Below the pieces are notes generated by a model. The model was not told the origin of the DNA and searched no databases. It saw only the letters and a list, made by a program, of their open reading frames with translations. From Trichinella spiralis (taxonomy: Eukaryota > Nematoda > Enoplea > Trichinellida > Trichinellidae): 64,000 bases of DNA. A program made the position numbers and the translations under genes. Numbering within the stretch: position 1 is the stretch's first letter; every line of letters starts with the position of its first letter. Positions 13,701-27,800 of this stretch are shown one piece after another. The stretch lies in assembly GCA_000181795.3 (NCBI GenBank), contig CM012953.1:12961520-13025519 (forward strand), written 5' to 3'.

Positions 13701-16700
13701 CGACTGACTTGCGATCCCTTGTGATTGAGGACAGCAAATATTTTTATCAGTGCAGGTTAAACCCATTGGACATCGACCATTTGAACACTGGCAAAAGGCT
13801 GTACTACCATCTGCACATCGAGCTAAAATACAGTATGAATATTTAAAAAATGTTAAAAATTGTTGATGAAAAATTTTATCAAACAAAACGAATTTTCATT
13901 TAAATCAGGAATTTTACATTTCACATTAAAATAAAATTTTTTATAAATTATTTTGCAACATTATTTTTTGAATTACATGACAAATGTACTTTAAATGAAG
14001 ACGTTAAAATGAAAAAATTGTTATTTTCAGCGATTTTTATTTCATGCAGAAGGATACTAACTAATTTAAATAAATACTTACGCAGTCCAGGGGAGCTTAT
14101 CTGTCGGCAGCAGTAATTTCCGTCAGTACATACAAAGCCATTTCCACAGCGTCCGTTGATGCATAACCCTATAGGCTGACTACCATCAAGACAAGGTACT
14201 GTAAAACCATCACATTAGTAATAATAGAGTCAGATCGGAATAATGAATAGAAATACATTTGTTTGTTAACTGTGGGCAACAGACGCCACCAAGACAAACA
14301 TAATCAGGCATGCACTGTCCATGAGTGCATGTATGTGTGGGCGCACTTCCATCAGGGCATATACCTAAAACATTAATTCTGTATTCAATAGAATATTACA
14401 TGATAGATATATGACGTACACAAATCTGCCAATTTCTTTAAATATTAGTAATAAATTCATAAAAGAATACAGAAATTTGCGATTAAAATAATTCACTAAT
14501 AATATACGCTCATTCACACTAGCATTGCCATTATCCATTATTATATTACCATTATTCCATTATTATATTGCCATTATTATATTACATAATTAAAAATAAT
14601 GCTTCTATTTAATCTTAGTTAAACAATAAATAAATTTTTCTCATAAACGTAACAGATCATAAATTTGTATTTCAAACTGAAAAAATAGTTCTTAAAAAAT
14701 TTATCAAATTTAGAATGAAAATATCATTTATGATTTAATCAGAAAATAACAAAATGTAAATTAATTAAACATAATGTAATAGACTTCAGTTTTTTACCTA
14801 TACTAATCGAACCACTGCCAGATCTTGGGCAACATATGTTCATTTCTGTTATACAGGAAAATCCATTTCCGCACAAGCCTCTCACACAAAAACCAGCTGC
14901 TTCAGACCCATCTGGGCAGATACCTTTATGCATCAAACACAAGTAAATATACGTGCTACATGTCCATATAAAACAAATGAAATTATTAAATTAAATAATT
15001 ATTACTTTATTAAATTAGATATTAAAACCATGAAACTAAATGTTCATTCCATATTTCTGAATTTAATTCATGCTAATCAATTTTATGAAACTGCTGAAAA
15101 GGCAGATATTATTGATAAATTCTTTTGTGAACTGTTTTTATCATTAAGATAGAACTAACCAGTATTGGAAGGAATGCGACAGCAATAGCCAAGGCTACCA
15201 GGGCAGTAATAGCCGTTTGGGCATGTGCTATCCACAGTACAGCTAATTGAAGTTGCTGGTGAACCATCTGGGCAAAATCCTAAAATGGTTATTAGATTTC
15301 ATTTCATTGTAAATTAATCATTATTTATCTGAAGTTTTGCTTTATTTTTAACGGTTAGCAGGGTAAGTTACATGCCTGAATTCTAATTGAAATAATATTT
15401 ATAAATTTATTTCAATTTTAAGTTCATAAAAGGGACTCTCTTGAATGAGTTCCAGTGGGGAGAAGTATGCTGCTGAGTAAACTTTGCAAACAATGAACTT
15501 AAAGCGTCAAGTAATATTGAGGAAAACATTATAATTTTTAAAACAAGCAGGATGTTCATTTAGACATGCAAAATAGTATATATAATTTTTGGAAGATAAA
15601 ACTTATTAAAATTTATTTTCAGGAGATTTTTGCCAACTCACGAAAGTTAGCTGGCTGTGGCGGTGGTACAACCGGCAGCACGCAGCAAGAGTTTAAATGA
15701 AGTGCGCAATAGCACTTCATAGGACATTGTGTATTACTTGTGCATTTCGTTGGGTAAGCCAAAGCGGCTGTACCATCAGGACAAGTCCCTTCAATGTACA
15801 TGTGCACTTGAAAATCTCAGTAACACTCATGAACCTTTTGCAATCAACTTAAGTAAAAATATGTTTAAGAAATGTTTACTTAATGATGATGCCATTTGGT
15901 TTGGCAAACTGCAGCAGGCTCTGGTAGAAATAGGACAATAATATCCCGCAGGGCACTGATTGCTAGTCATGCACCAACTTCCAGTCAAAGGTTTAGTATC
16001 ATCAGGACATTGAGCTAAATAAAACTGCAGTCAGTGATTGCAAAGATATACCAAATCGTACCATAAAGTCCACTTCCTGGAGCTTGTTCAACTGGGCAAC
16101 AAACACCTAGGGAAGTTATGCAAGTTGAACCTGCTGGGCACTGATAAGCTGAGTTGCACAATGTTATGATAGAATTCAGAGCAGCAGGACAAGCTGATTT
16201 AAATGAGAATAAATTCATGTAACCACGAAAAATTTATAAATTTTTTTAGCATACCAATGCTTAATGCATAAGTAAAAGACCTTGGATTATTCATTGAAGT
16301 GCGAAGTCGACAACATAATCTTTTATTCTGCGCGCAATAATATCCTAGTGTGCATTCTTCATTTTTTGTGCAGCTCTTTATGCCAACAGTGCCATCATCG
16401 CAAACATTTCCTGAATTTCTATTTTAGAGAATATTATTCATTAAAGAAAATCATACTTGATATTTCACAGCATAAATTGTTGATGCATTTCTGTCCAGTG
16501 GGGCACTGACCATTCAAGCAGTTTAATTTTGCTGTGCTACCATCTGGACAAGAAGCTGAAATCACAAAATTCATCATTAATTACATAATTTTGTTTGCAT
16601 TTTTGCACTCACTGTAGCTTGGTCTTAAATAATTTTGTGACATGGTACTAAATGGATTTAGGTTTGCATTGTTATACTCTGATGGAATTTTTCTCCCTGA

Positions 16701-18364
16701 TCCAGACCCTTGCGCACTGGCACTGATGCTGTTAATACACATTTGACTAGGGCTATCAAACACCAAACCATCAGGGCATTGCATTCGAACCCATTGTCCC
16801 ATTTCATCACTAAAATCATTTTTCTTTTTAACAAGAAGAAATTAACTTCTATTTATAATTAATACTCCTTTTGTGTAGATGAACACTGCAAATAATATTG
16901 GGGATATTTTAAATCTGGTTCCAGCCTGCTGAACGCCTCTAAGCAACACGGTCCACCTGGAATTGCTGGTTCAGTGACTGAAAAATGATGGATTAAAATA
17001 AATATGATTTAGAACTTTTTAGTCATTGAATTACCTTTGCATCGTCCTTCTGAAGGTCTAGCTACGTTTGCAAATGACATTGCATATGGGGCACTGATTC
17101 TTTTTGCATTATAATTTGCTAGCATGTCATAATCAACATCAAAATCATTTTGCACACTGTCCAGATGGGTTAAGTTGGCCGCCATTTCCATGCAGTCTTT
17201 TATTGAACGACCTTTGCATTCGTATTTTTGCCATTTTCCATTTTTTTCAGACAGAGTCCCATTAATGCTTAAACAGAATGCTAATAAAGTTTTCATGTTG
17301 AGCAAAGTTGAAATAACAATTTTTATTATGTAAAAATTAAAAAGTGACCGTATTATTTAACGCTTGAAATATTTTCACATGATACGTATAATCTTAAAAA
17401 CTATAGTTTAGTTCTACTGCAGATTATAAAAACTGAGCAAAAGCAAGTTACCTTAATTTTGGTTCACATTTTTCATAGTAACTATTACTTCCATTCACCT
17501 GTCGAACAGTATCTTCACCAAGCTTGCATATTTTATCTGTTTTATTCTCTGCGTAGATGATTGTAACTAAAAACAGTGCTTGCGTAATTTTCCAAATTTA
17601 AGTAAATTTGCATTCCTTAATTTATATTGCAATTATCATTCTCATTTATTACTAGCAATCTGTTTTTTCAAATCATAAATCAAATTAATTTTTTTCACAT
17701 GATTACTTAACTGTGAAAATGAAATAAGGGTAAACAATATTGAAATAAATCAAAATTTACATTTCAGTATCTGAGAAAATTAGCATATTTTAAATAAAAA
17801 TGTGCTCAGAATTCAGTTAAATAATTTTTTATTTTAGCTATCTTTATAATTTCAAATATTTTAAAATAGAATTCATGAAGTAATGATTTTTTGATATTAC
17901 GTGGTACAATCACTTGCTATACTGTACAGTATACTTATAAGTTAATTGAAAATTACTGTCATTTATAAATTCGCTATAAGCATGCAACACAAACTTTATT
18001 GACTATAATTCATTACTTTCCTAATATTTTATACATCGTAATTTCAAATGTATCTCAAGTTTTATTCAGCTGATGTAAAAATTTTCCAATTATTCTAATT
18101 GCATACCATTTTGTGCAATAAGTGCATTGTGTGAACTTAAATAAAATGAAATAATTCAGTGTATTGAATATTTACAATTAAAATTAAAAATTACAATTAA
18201 AAAATGCTGGATTAAGTATTTTGAAATAGTTTGAATGACTGTTTCAAGAAGTGTAAAAGAAAAATTAAAAAATTTGAATTTCATTAAAAATACTTACAAA
18301 TTAAGGAAAATGAGAATAAATGCACAGTCCAGTAGTGAATTAGCATGATAAAAGAATTTTTCAT
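10731..18364 (-). CDS. Secreted multi-module cysteine-rich protein (Lustrin/EB-type modules, about 27 exons)
   Basis: Large extracellular modular protein. The start exon (18364-18298) encodes a signal peptide (core YWTVHLFSFSLIFTIIYA, completed by exon 2, 17566-17452). N-terminal cysteine-poor exons follow (17267-17034 and to about 16611). Seventeen consecutive exons (about 16555 to 12150) then each encode one module with six cysteines: C-P-D-G, a second and third C about 10 and 4 residues on, then C and a final CC. Examples are CPDGSTAKLNCLNGQCPTG and CVRGLCGNGFSCITEMNICC. Checked module introns are phase 1, so exons are symmetric (for example 14923-14798, 126 nt). Three EB-like exons (about 11960-11390) precede the C-terminus. 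The last exons are uncertain: one splice choice ends with an exon from 10806 encoding KCKCLWTNCQC, stop at 10731. Module spacing resembles Pfam Lustrin_cystein and EB modules. The role is unknown; a cuticle or extracellular-matrix role is a guess. Confidence 0.85.
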
Positions 18365-19100
18365 GCGATGGCACTGTATGCTGGCAGGTTACAGGTAGGT
18401 TAATTTACTGACGAAGAAGCGCAACCCCAGCTGATATACAATAGTCAGACACTTGTAGCAGACTTATGAACAGGACAACGAAAAGATAAGCGTCCGGTTG
18501 CATAAGAATTTAGATCACATTCATTTATTAGCTGACCAACTGGACAGACGGATTGATTGGCCAGGCATCACTTGAACGTTCCATTTTGAATCAGGTGATT
18601 CATAGGATTTAAGAAGGCTACGGTCAGAGCCTCAGTAGAGAAAGTCAGAGGCAAGTTGTTGAACTGGACGGACTCGACTGGCAATAGTAGAAAAGGTTAG
18701 GAATTGTGGGTCATAGCGTCATGGCTATCTGCGCGTCCTTCTCTTTCACTTCCCTGTAACTGCAGTTTTCAAGAGGCTACTTGCTGGACAATGTTTGTCA
18801 AGCAAACGTGGTCAAATTGCTCGTACCTTTCTGATAGTTACAAATATACAAAAACGTATTTATCTTCCAGGTCTGCATAAACAAAATGTCAGGCTAGCTC
18901 TTGCACAACAGTCTGGTCACTGCGCATCCCGGCGCCTGGCTCCAATCACAGTTGGAATTTAGCCTTTCCAAAAATCCTGTTCAACTACTGTTTCACCCAA
19001 ACAGATACTTTCATTTATACATGTCTTAAAGATAACTATTATACAGTTTGGAATTTAAACTGCTTCATGCTTATGTGACTGGCGCCTGGCAGAAGCTGGC
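18365..19100 (-). promoter_or_regulatory. Probable promoter region of the cysteine-module gene
   Basis: The stretch directly upstream of the signal-peptide exon is clearly richer in G and C than the surrounding AT-rich DNA and has no long open frame. On the minus strand a TATA-like GTATATCA lies at 18433-18440, about 70 bases before the ATG. The 10-mer ggcgcctggc occurs twice (18931-18940 and 19081-19090). The promoter role is inferred from position and composition. Confidence 0.4.
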
Positions 19101-22100
19101 ATAACAGTACCAAGAAGCATTACTGCATTTCATTTCTCTAGAGATCTTCATAAATGCTTCCGCACTGTCAGAAAGTTTAAAAAGTGAATAATCAAATTCT
19201 AATTTTATGCTCATAAGCAGAAAATACATAAATATGCATAAAATTCTTTTTTCATTTTTAACATAAATTATTGATGATAATAATGATAGACTTTTTGTTT
19301 CATACAAGTAAAATTCAATAATTTAGAAGCTTTTTAAGAAACAAGGATTTTTAGCATATTTATGATGCTTCATTTAATTTAGCATATGATAAGCATTTTG
19401 CATAAAGTTAATTATCAGGCATTTATGATGGACAAAATGAATTTTACAAATAAATTCAAGTATTTATTATTTTTATGCTTTCATAAATGTTATCTTTACC
19501 ATACAATATTACAAGTAAACAAAAAATATATCATAAAGAAATATTTAAAATAATATTCAATAATTTTTAAAAATTGAGATTTTAATTTTACCAAAGCATT
19601 AAACTTGAAATGCTGTTTTTAATTAAAATTTCAAACTTTTAATTAGAAAATAAAACTTCGTTTAGTAAATATTTCTTTTAAAAAAGTAAAAATATGATAT
19701 TTGTGAGTTTTCATATCAAACATTATTGATATTTATTTATGACAAAATCAGTATAAAAGTCACAGTTACAGTAGTTAATTTATTTAGATAAAATTTTAAA
19801 ATTGTCTTATACTTAATTAGCCATTAAAATTTACATTAAAATTTAATATTTTTTAATGGTATATTTCAGTATTTATTGGTATTTCAGTATTTTTTAATGG
19901 TATATTTTAATGGCATATTAAATGTATATTTCAGTTTATTTCTTTATTGTATAATGTAATATTTCAAATTCATGAATTATTTCTTTATGATTTTTATGTT
20001 TGTTTAAATATTAAAATGAAATGTAATGCTCCAATATAAATTTAAAAATACTTCTAGTGCTTACTGATCTGTGTCAAAATACTTTGTATGATTTGAGTTT
20101 TGGCATTAAAATATTAGTGTATTGAAATGTAATAATTTATTTAGAAGTTGGTGCAGTGAGATTAGTAAGAATGGTCATTACAGCATGAAAGCGATACTTG
20201 AGATAATTTGAAGAGCATCTTAAAAGAATTAGCTTGCATTAAAATACAATGCAAAGGATCATTTATTGCGCATAAAACCTTTAAAAATGCATACGACTCT
20301 TTTACAAATGAAATTGAATTTTGTGAACTATTCATTAATGCAATCCCTTATGTGGGAAACCAAATTTGCGCAAAATCAAATGATTATAGTGAAATGAATG
20401 GAATGCTTTATGAGAAAGAAGCTGATTACAAAATAAAAGAATCACATATATTATCCTAATACAATTTCACTATTATATTTTCCTTTTTTACATCTTCACA
20501 ATTAGCGCATCTGACGTATTTGGAAAGCAGAATGTTTTAATTTATTGATTGAAAAATGGATAGAAAATGGTCTTTGTTCTAAAGCGCTTTGATTGTAAAT
20601 TGCCTTTTAATGTTCACTTCTAATTGCGTTAGTTTAATCTAAATGTACACATCACTCAAATTTTGGCATGTAATTTAAATTTGCATTATATTTTGAAAAA
20701 AAATTCAATTGGATGAATATTAAAATTTCACTGAATAAAAATATAAAAACAAAAAAAGCAAACTTTATTATTAGAAAATATGTCGACAGGTTAAAGAATT
20801 ATAAAATACTTATTAAAAATTCTAGAAATCATCCATCAATTATTACTCTATATTGAAGTTGATTACTAAAAACCTCAGATATTCTGTTCCCTTGAAAAAA
20901 GTATTATAAATCCTAGCAGTATTTTAAACAAATGCATGTACTTTTGCAGAGATATTAAGTTTTATTTTCTGTAATTTTGTAAGGAAGTTAAGTTTTTTTT
21001 TAAATGTATCGCTTTTGCAATTAATGCACCTTGAGTGCCATAAAAGAAATATAAGTAATAAATCAAATAAAAAAACATAATTTTCTATATGCAAATTTTT
21101 TTAAATTTTCAAAAAATTATATATTTTTTTTTGAAATGGAATAGCAAATAACTTTCAGATTTGATTTCAGTCTAAGGTTAAAAAACTCACTCATAAATTG
21201 CAGTGCCCATTTAATTTGTAACCGTTTAATTAAGTATTTAAGCTATATTTTTACAATTATACTATGATAAGTAATTGAAAGCAATGCAACAGAAATTTAT
21301 TTAAATTTAAATTTACGATATAAAAAGATTACAGTTTTGAATGGCATGTTTATATGTTAGTGCCATTTTGCTGATAAAACAGAATCTAAAATGCTTGATT
21401 TTCTAATTTGATCTGAAATGAAAAAGATAGTATAATTAATTTCAACATTAAATCCAATCATGTACATCATAGATTGTCAGACTATAGTAGAATATATTAT
21501 AATAAATGAAAAAAATAATGATGATATTTCATAGGCTAATCTATCATCATCTATGTAAGTTCTTAGTTGTTAGTTACATCTCAAAATTTATTTTGCATAT
21601 TAATAATTTATTATAAAATTATCTAATCACAATAAAAATATATGATCAAGTTAAAATATTTTCTTAAATTTAAATAGGGATTATTTTTATTATAAAGGCT
21701 AAGAAAATTTTGAGTATAAAGCATCTATCCAGGAACTAAACAGGATGAAATGCAATGCAAGCAGAAAAAAACATAAGACTTTTATATTTAATTTTAATAG
21801 GTATTGAGATTTTTGACAAAAGCGATCTATTTTGAGTTTCATTACCCATTGACATTAGCATTGTTAACAATGTTAAGCGGTGTCATTTCTCACGTAATTA
21901 AAAATGTAAGACAATATTGCAGCTAAAATTATGCATGCTGTGCCAAATTTTCAAAAAATATTAATAAAATTTAAAAACAAACGGTACCTGGAATTTAAAA
22001 TTATATGCAAATTTAAATGTTATCAGAATTATACTTTTTGAGACAATGGAGATTATTTGTTATTATCTGTAATATTTAAAGCGTTAATTTTTTTAATATT

Positions 22101-22844
22101 TACTTTTGATAATTTCATTACAATGAATTACTTTTTGTGCATTTTATTCAATTTGTTTTTCATGTTATTACAAAAGAAAATCAGTAACATTGATTTTATC
22201 TATCATATTAATGTATGCAGTAACATAAACTTCTGAAACGGAAAATTTATAATATTCAATAGTAAGATTGAACTGTTTATCAATATAGATGCAAGGCAAT
22301 TATTAGTGCAACCTCAGCTTTGCTGACTTTAATTTTCTATAACTCGCATTTGTATGAATGCTCAAATTGCATGTATATATATATATATGTATGTTTGAAA
22401 TATATATATATATATATATTTCAAACAATTACACATGAAGTCTTTTGGTAAATTATATTAAATTGCGTGCAAACCGTAAACTGTGCTTACTACATCAAGA
22501 AATTTTAATTCACAATTTGCTCAATATTTACTATAAAGATTGGAGGCTTCAAATGAATTAGTGATTACATAAAAATGCGAACAGCATATTAATATTGTTC
22601 ACATTATGCTTTACTTAGCAGCTGATCATTCAAAAAAGAAATAAAATAGAAGTCATTGAAAAAACAGTTGAACAAAATTTCACTTCACAATATTTTTGTT
22701 TAGGGCTACTAAAATGAATAACATTGTCAATGAATTACTACTTAGCTTTATTATATGCAAACAGATGATTCAATTCAAACTGAAACATTCGGAAATTATG
22801 AGTTTTTATCATGTGCAACCAAAAAGCTCAGTAAATGTGAAGTT
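19101..22844. other. AT-rich intergenic region; weak open frame at 20202-20459
   Basis: No gene is supported. A plus-strand stretch open for 85 codons (20202-20459, ending in TAA) has a fairly ordinary composition with four cysteines (ELACIKIQCKGSFIAHKTF near its start). It lacks an ATG and clear splice partners, so it may be an isolated exon or chance. The remainder is low-complexity A/T sequence with short repeats of a TTTCAGTAT-type unit near 19850-19930 and an AT-rich palindrome at 22393-22426. Confidence 0.4.
22393..22426. repeat. Perfect 34-bp AT-rich palindrome
   Basis: GTTTGAAA, a TA-dinucleotide core, then TTTCAAAC. The left arm is the exact reverse complement of the right, so the sequence could extrude as a hairpin. 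Another (TA)n tract sits just upstream (22374-22389). It lies between flp-14 and the cysteine-module gene, about 420 bp beyond the flp-14 stop. Confidence 0.9.
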
Positions 22845-24132
22845 TTAGCCAAATCTGAGATATTCGTGTTTCCTTTTGCCAAATCTCAGATAATCATGCT
22901 TTCGTTTGCCAAAGCGAAGGTATTCGTGTTTTCTCTTGTTTATATTGAATGTAGTATCATTTAGGATTTCAGCAGGAATGTCAAATATGATTCCTAAAAA
23001 AATTTGAGTGAAAAATAGACTTTGACTTTTTACAATGTTATAAACTGCAAAAATATTCAATAATACAAATTTTTAATTTAATTTTACAAAAATGCAATTG
23101 CTTTCAAAAAGTTTTAAATTTTAATGGGTATATGCCAAATTATAACCATTGCATTATTTCAGATGCCTTAAGCTATTTCAATGGATTAAAAAAGGCAAAC
23201 TGAATTAGTGTTTTTATAGTGAAAAATCTTGATAAATATCTGAGCAAAAAATCTTTATCGTGGCAATCGCAGATTTTTTCATTTTATTGATTTTGCATTG
23301 ATGGTATAGTTCTGATGAAAAATACTTTTTATATACCTTTTTTTATAAAAATTTAAAGTAAATGATTTCAAATTCAGAGAGTAAATTAATAATGGAAATT
23401 CAAAAAAAATTCAAATACTAAAATCTAATGGTTTTCATTTTAAAACTTAATATAGAATAAAGTTATCAGAAAGGTAGTCAGGTTTTTATTAAAATTAAAA
23501 ATGAAAATGAAGCTTTATAATTTGAAATTAAAAAAGTGCATTTCTTCAATTTAAATAATAAATTAATTAAGATAAATTTTCTACCTCAGCAAGAAATTTA
23601 CTTTCAAATGTATAAAATTGTGCGGCATATATCTTCAAATTTATTTCACAGTTTTATAATTAATAATAATGGAGCAATATATAAATTTACTCGTAAAATG
23701 CTGACTTGCAATAATAAATATAAGCATATATTTCTTTTATGAAATTTATAAAAAGCTGAAAAATTGAAGCAAAAACTTTAAAATGCTCACTCTTATGCTC
23801 CCCTTTAAATATGTTAACCTTTCAACTTTATGACTACCTTGATTTAAAATTCCTGAAACGTTATATTTTAAACACTGTTTATTTACAAATGATAACTCAG
23901 TTTGCATACCTCGATCTGCAAGAGCTTGTGCTGTAGTTTCTTCCAACAATCTGACATAAGTCTGAAACTGAGTCATAATTTGCATCATCCGACAAAGCTG
24001 AGCACTGCCACTGTCTTCTTTAAGTAATTGTTCTGATGAAAGCACTTGGCTGCACAACTTCTCCTCAGGTTCTAAGCATAAACTGCCACAAATCACAGTT
24101 GCAAAAGTAACAATGTAGATGATGGATTGCAT
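22845..24132 (-). CDS. flp-14: FLP-14 FMRFamide-like neuropeptide precursor (three KH[E/D]YLRF-amide copies)
   Basis: Secretory precursor of amidated neuropeptides. Exon 1 (24132-23838) starts with a signal peptide, [19 protein letters not shown], followed by an acidic, helical spacer containing [20 protein letters not shown]. Exon 2 (22993-22845) encodes [18 protein letters not shown] and then three peptide units: [16 protein letters not shown] and KHEYLRFG. Units are separated by KR; the last G is followed directly by TAA. The introns join in phase 1 (295 + 149 nt = 148 codons), giving 147 residues. Each G is the amide donor and each KR a dibasic cleavage site, so the predicted products are KHEYLRF-NH2 (twice) and KHDYLRF-NH2. 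KHEYLRFamide is the nematode FLP-14 peptide, which identifies the gene. An acceptor (ttcacag, exon from 24166) precedes the ATG, so the 5' UTR is interrupted or trans-spliced. Confidence 0.94.
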
Positions 24133-24880
24133 CTTGTTCTTGTTTAGCCAATTCTTCGATGGATACCTGTGAATGAATGGAAAAGTACTGAATTTAAATC
24201 AAAGTATATTCATTCCTGAAAATAATGAATTACAAATTACAAAAAATGCATGAATAGCAACTAATTGAAAAACAATTAGAATGACACTGATTTGAATGAA
24301 TATGAATTTAAAAGTATCGCCAAATATTCTTAGAACAATAACAAGTAATAGTTAAAGGCGATTTACATTTAGCTACAACTGATCAGTTAACTTATTCCAA
24401 AAATGAATGAATGGTCGCACAGAAGGCTGTTTTTAAAAGGGCTTTAAAACGCAAAGATCTGAAAGCAATTTGCCCAATGTTTATGACAATTTAGACCAGT
24501 CGGCGTAACCGTTTACAGTTTCCGTGACTAGAATCCGATTAAAACAAGTAAAATAATAAGTAAGCAGCAAGCTCGTTCAGATAATGCGGAAGTGTCTGCA
24601 ATGCGGACCTTTATAAGCCCCCTTCAATAACTAAGATTAATTAATTTGAAGCCAAATGATCTTGCACGCTATTGTGCAGTGAACTTGGAAATGAACTGGA
24701 GTGACGTTTAAAATGCAAGGGGGCGGAAATTCTTTTCAAGGAGCTCACCACCTATGAAATGCAAAACCAAGATTAACGTTCAACGTCGCCTACGAATAAA
24801 GCCAATGAGAAACCAGATCTGGCATAGAAAATTATTTCGCCTAATCAGAAACAAAGAACGATAAGTAAAACTTATATCTG
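24133..24880 (-). promoter_or_regulatory. flp-14 5' region with TATA box
   Basis: On the minus strand CTTATAAAGG (24608-24617) is a good TATA box in a stretch (about 24400-24880) that is visibly less AT-rich than its surroundings. Transcription would start near 24580. A splice acceptor at 24167-24168 implies that the leader exon joins about 34 nt before the ATG. No other coding frame is seen. Promoter assignment is inferred from the TATA box, its orientation and its distance to flp-14. Confidence 0.5.
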
Positions 24881-27800
24881 CACTTTGCAGCTTAAAAAAA
24901 CTACCATGTATGTGTTATACATTGTCATTGAATGCTTCATTGAATTTCTAGACTAAGTTGAGTTCAATGAGAACGGCTCAATTTCAATCTAGACAATAAT
25001 GACACCTCAATTATTGAATGATTTTTTTCAGCAGTATTGTTTGAGATCAGAATTTATTTTTGATTTTTAAACCACAAATGAACATCTTAAATGAGCAAAA
25101 CATGAGCATGCTATTTGAAAAGGATTATTAATAATGAATACTGAATTTCCAAGAAATGGAATAAAAAAATTGACCTTTAGGAACAGTAATTATGCACATT
25201 TCTAGTGCCATCGGTCAATTACAAAATGATAATATAATATAATATAATAATAAGCATGCAAATTGTGTGCATATTGTAAGCCTGAATTTTCATAGATTCT
25301 AAATTTGTATTTTGCACATTTCAATGCAAAACTGAAAATGGATCTCTTCTTTACATTTCAACCCACCATTAATTAAGCCAGTGTGGACATCGTGCTGTTT
25401 GCTATGGTGATGCATTCATGATTTTTTTTGAAGCAAACCAAATTGTGTGATTCATCAAGTCATTGCAGGAACTCTGCTGGGAAGTTAATAAGGCAAACTG
25501 AATTTACTAAGAAAATGTTCATTAAAACAAAGCGTTTTCACGAAGTTACGCTTTATAGATCTTAAAATCATGCGTAACGTGAATTTTCGAAATTAGACTG
25601 ACACGTAGAAAATTAACGATGCGATTTTTTCATCATATCAATTTAACAACGACGTTTTTCTACAGCGCATTATAAAAGCTATTTAATTAACATTCAAGTC
25701 GTGGAAAAGCAAAAAGGACGCTTTTAGACATTAATTTTTTTTGAAGTACAATCTGATATAATGCAGCTTATTTTATATTGGAAAACTTTGGTTAAAGATT
25801 AATTCATCATAATGAAAATTATCTTTCCACTGATAAAGATTCATTGAATAAAAAATAACCTTTTTGAAAAAATTACTTTTTTAATAATTTTCAATTATTT
25901 ATTGAGCAATACATTTCAAAAAATATCATGATATAAATGAAGCTTTTCATTTTAAGTGCTGTTTATAGCGCAGCTATTAAAATGTATCAATAAATAAAAG
26001 CAAATAAATGTTGAAATATGTAAAACAACCTCAACCACATTGTATGTATCATCTCTACCTTATTGTACATTCAATTCCTTCAGTTAATGTTTTTAAATTT
26101 TTAATTTATAATGTTTTTTATTAATTTATCCTTTCAAAACTTACTTCATTTGCCTGTATGGCCAGGTCAATATATCTTTTGGCAGCGAAATAATCTTTTG
26201 TATATCATCTTTACTAACCGAACTGACTTGAATCAGTTTCAGACATACGTGAAGCACTGCTTGAGCATTAAATAATACATACTAAATTCTGTATGGCTGA
26301 AATAAACTTATTCATTCATTACAATATATTATGAATCTATCATAATGAATTTATTAATGAATAATTAGGATTATAATTTATTGTGATTAATCATTTTATA
26401 ATGCGTATGTTTATGCATTACACAAAAATTTGCGCAGTATTTCAAAGTGCCAATATTAAAATACACTGATAATAAAATAAAAATAGATATACTTTAAATG
26501 CAAAAATATTTATGATTTACATAATTTTTTGCTTTAAAGTCATTTTTGAAATCAGCGTTAATAAATATGTTAAAGCTGGGCTTGTAAGTGATATAAATAA
26601 TTGGTGTTCATGAATATCAGTATATTTACAGCTTCATAAGTTGCAATGTTGCTAATGTCAGTTATGGTGAAAGAAATGAAGCATTTTTATTGCTCATTGA
26701 ATTTTATTTATAATTAAATAATTTATATGTAATTTTTGATGTTTATCAGATGTATTTGCTGTACAAATTTTATTAAATAAATTCTATAATCTTAATTGCC
26801 AAAAGAAACATATAATATTTAGGAAAATCAGGGGATAAATTATTTAATAAGTATTTTTTAGCTTATTTTGCTTTACATTTTTAATTACAAAGGCATAATT
26901 TTAATGAAAATAAATTGCAAGATTTTGGTTGCTCTTTTTATAAGATTAGTACATACAATAAGAATATCAGACCAAATTACAGGCATTGATAAATCAGCGC
27001 AGTTATTTTCTTATGGTAGCTGTTAATTTTCAGAAATTATTTAATTATGCAATTTTTGCAGATACTTCGAAAGTTGTTAAGCAATATTTATTAAATATAT
27101 TTCAATTTTTGTAAAAATATTGCTCTAAAAGTTATGCAAATGTGATATATGGTATATTACAGAAGTGGATTTCTATTCCAAGAAACAGTGAAGCATGTTT
27201 ATTTAGGAAAGATATAATAACATGCTCTGTTAGTTATTAAAATTTGAAGGTAATTATCAAAATATATATTAACAATATCAGCTAACTATCAGTTCAAGTT
27301 TGATTGCTTGTCAAGCTTAATGGTTCAGCATAGGACCGAATGCATTTCAAAAATTGTTTACATCATAGTATGTCGTAAATTACAATTTCATAAATTAATA
27401 AAGGTTTGCATTAATTGACCACCGTAAATTTCTGCTTAGCAGTGTAACTTAATCAATAATTGTTCGTGAACAACGTGTGTATCTTTATTTCAAGGTTATA
27501 ATTTATCACGCATTACTAGAAGTTACCAAAATCAGAGCTGTAATATTCTTAGGCTTCAGCAAGCATTCTATTAACATATTGCATATTAATTTTCATTTAC
27601 TGTAATCTTTTTCATTGAATAACATAACAATAATAAAATAACAGAACCATAGATTTAAATAAAATTGAACATTCTTGAAATGTAAAAATAAAGTTATGTT
27701 ATGTTACTAAGTTATGTTATGCAATTTCACAGTATGTTATAATATTACAAAATACAGCATAAAAGAATAATGTGAAACTGTTTAGAATAAAATTTTATTT

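Noticed and set aside
19071-19307. 78-codon minus-strand frame with a cysteine-bearing end
   Set aside because: Only the part overlapping the less AT-rich promoter patch looks protein-like; no signal peptide and no splice signals.
20202-20459. 85-codon plus-strand open stretch with four cysteines
   Set aside because: No ATG and no convincing acceptor or donor; left as a note in the intergenic entry rather than called a gene.
22755-22964. Plus-strand frame opposite the flp-14 peptide repeats
   Set aside because: Antisense shadow of the KHEYLRFG repeats.
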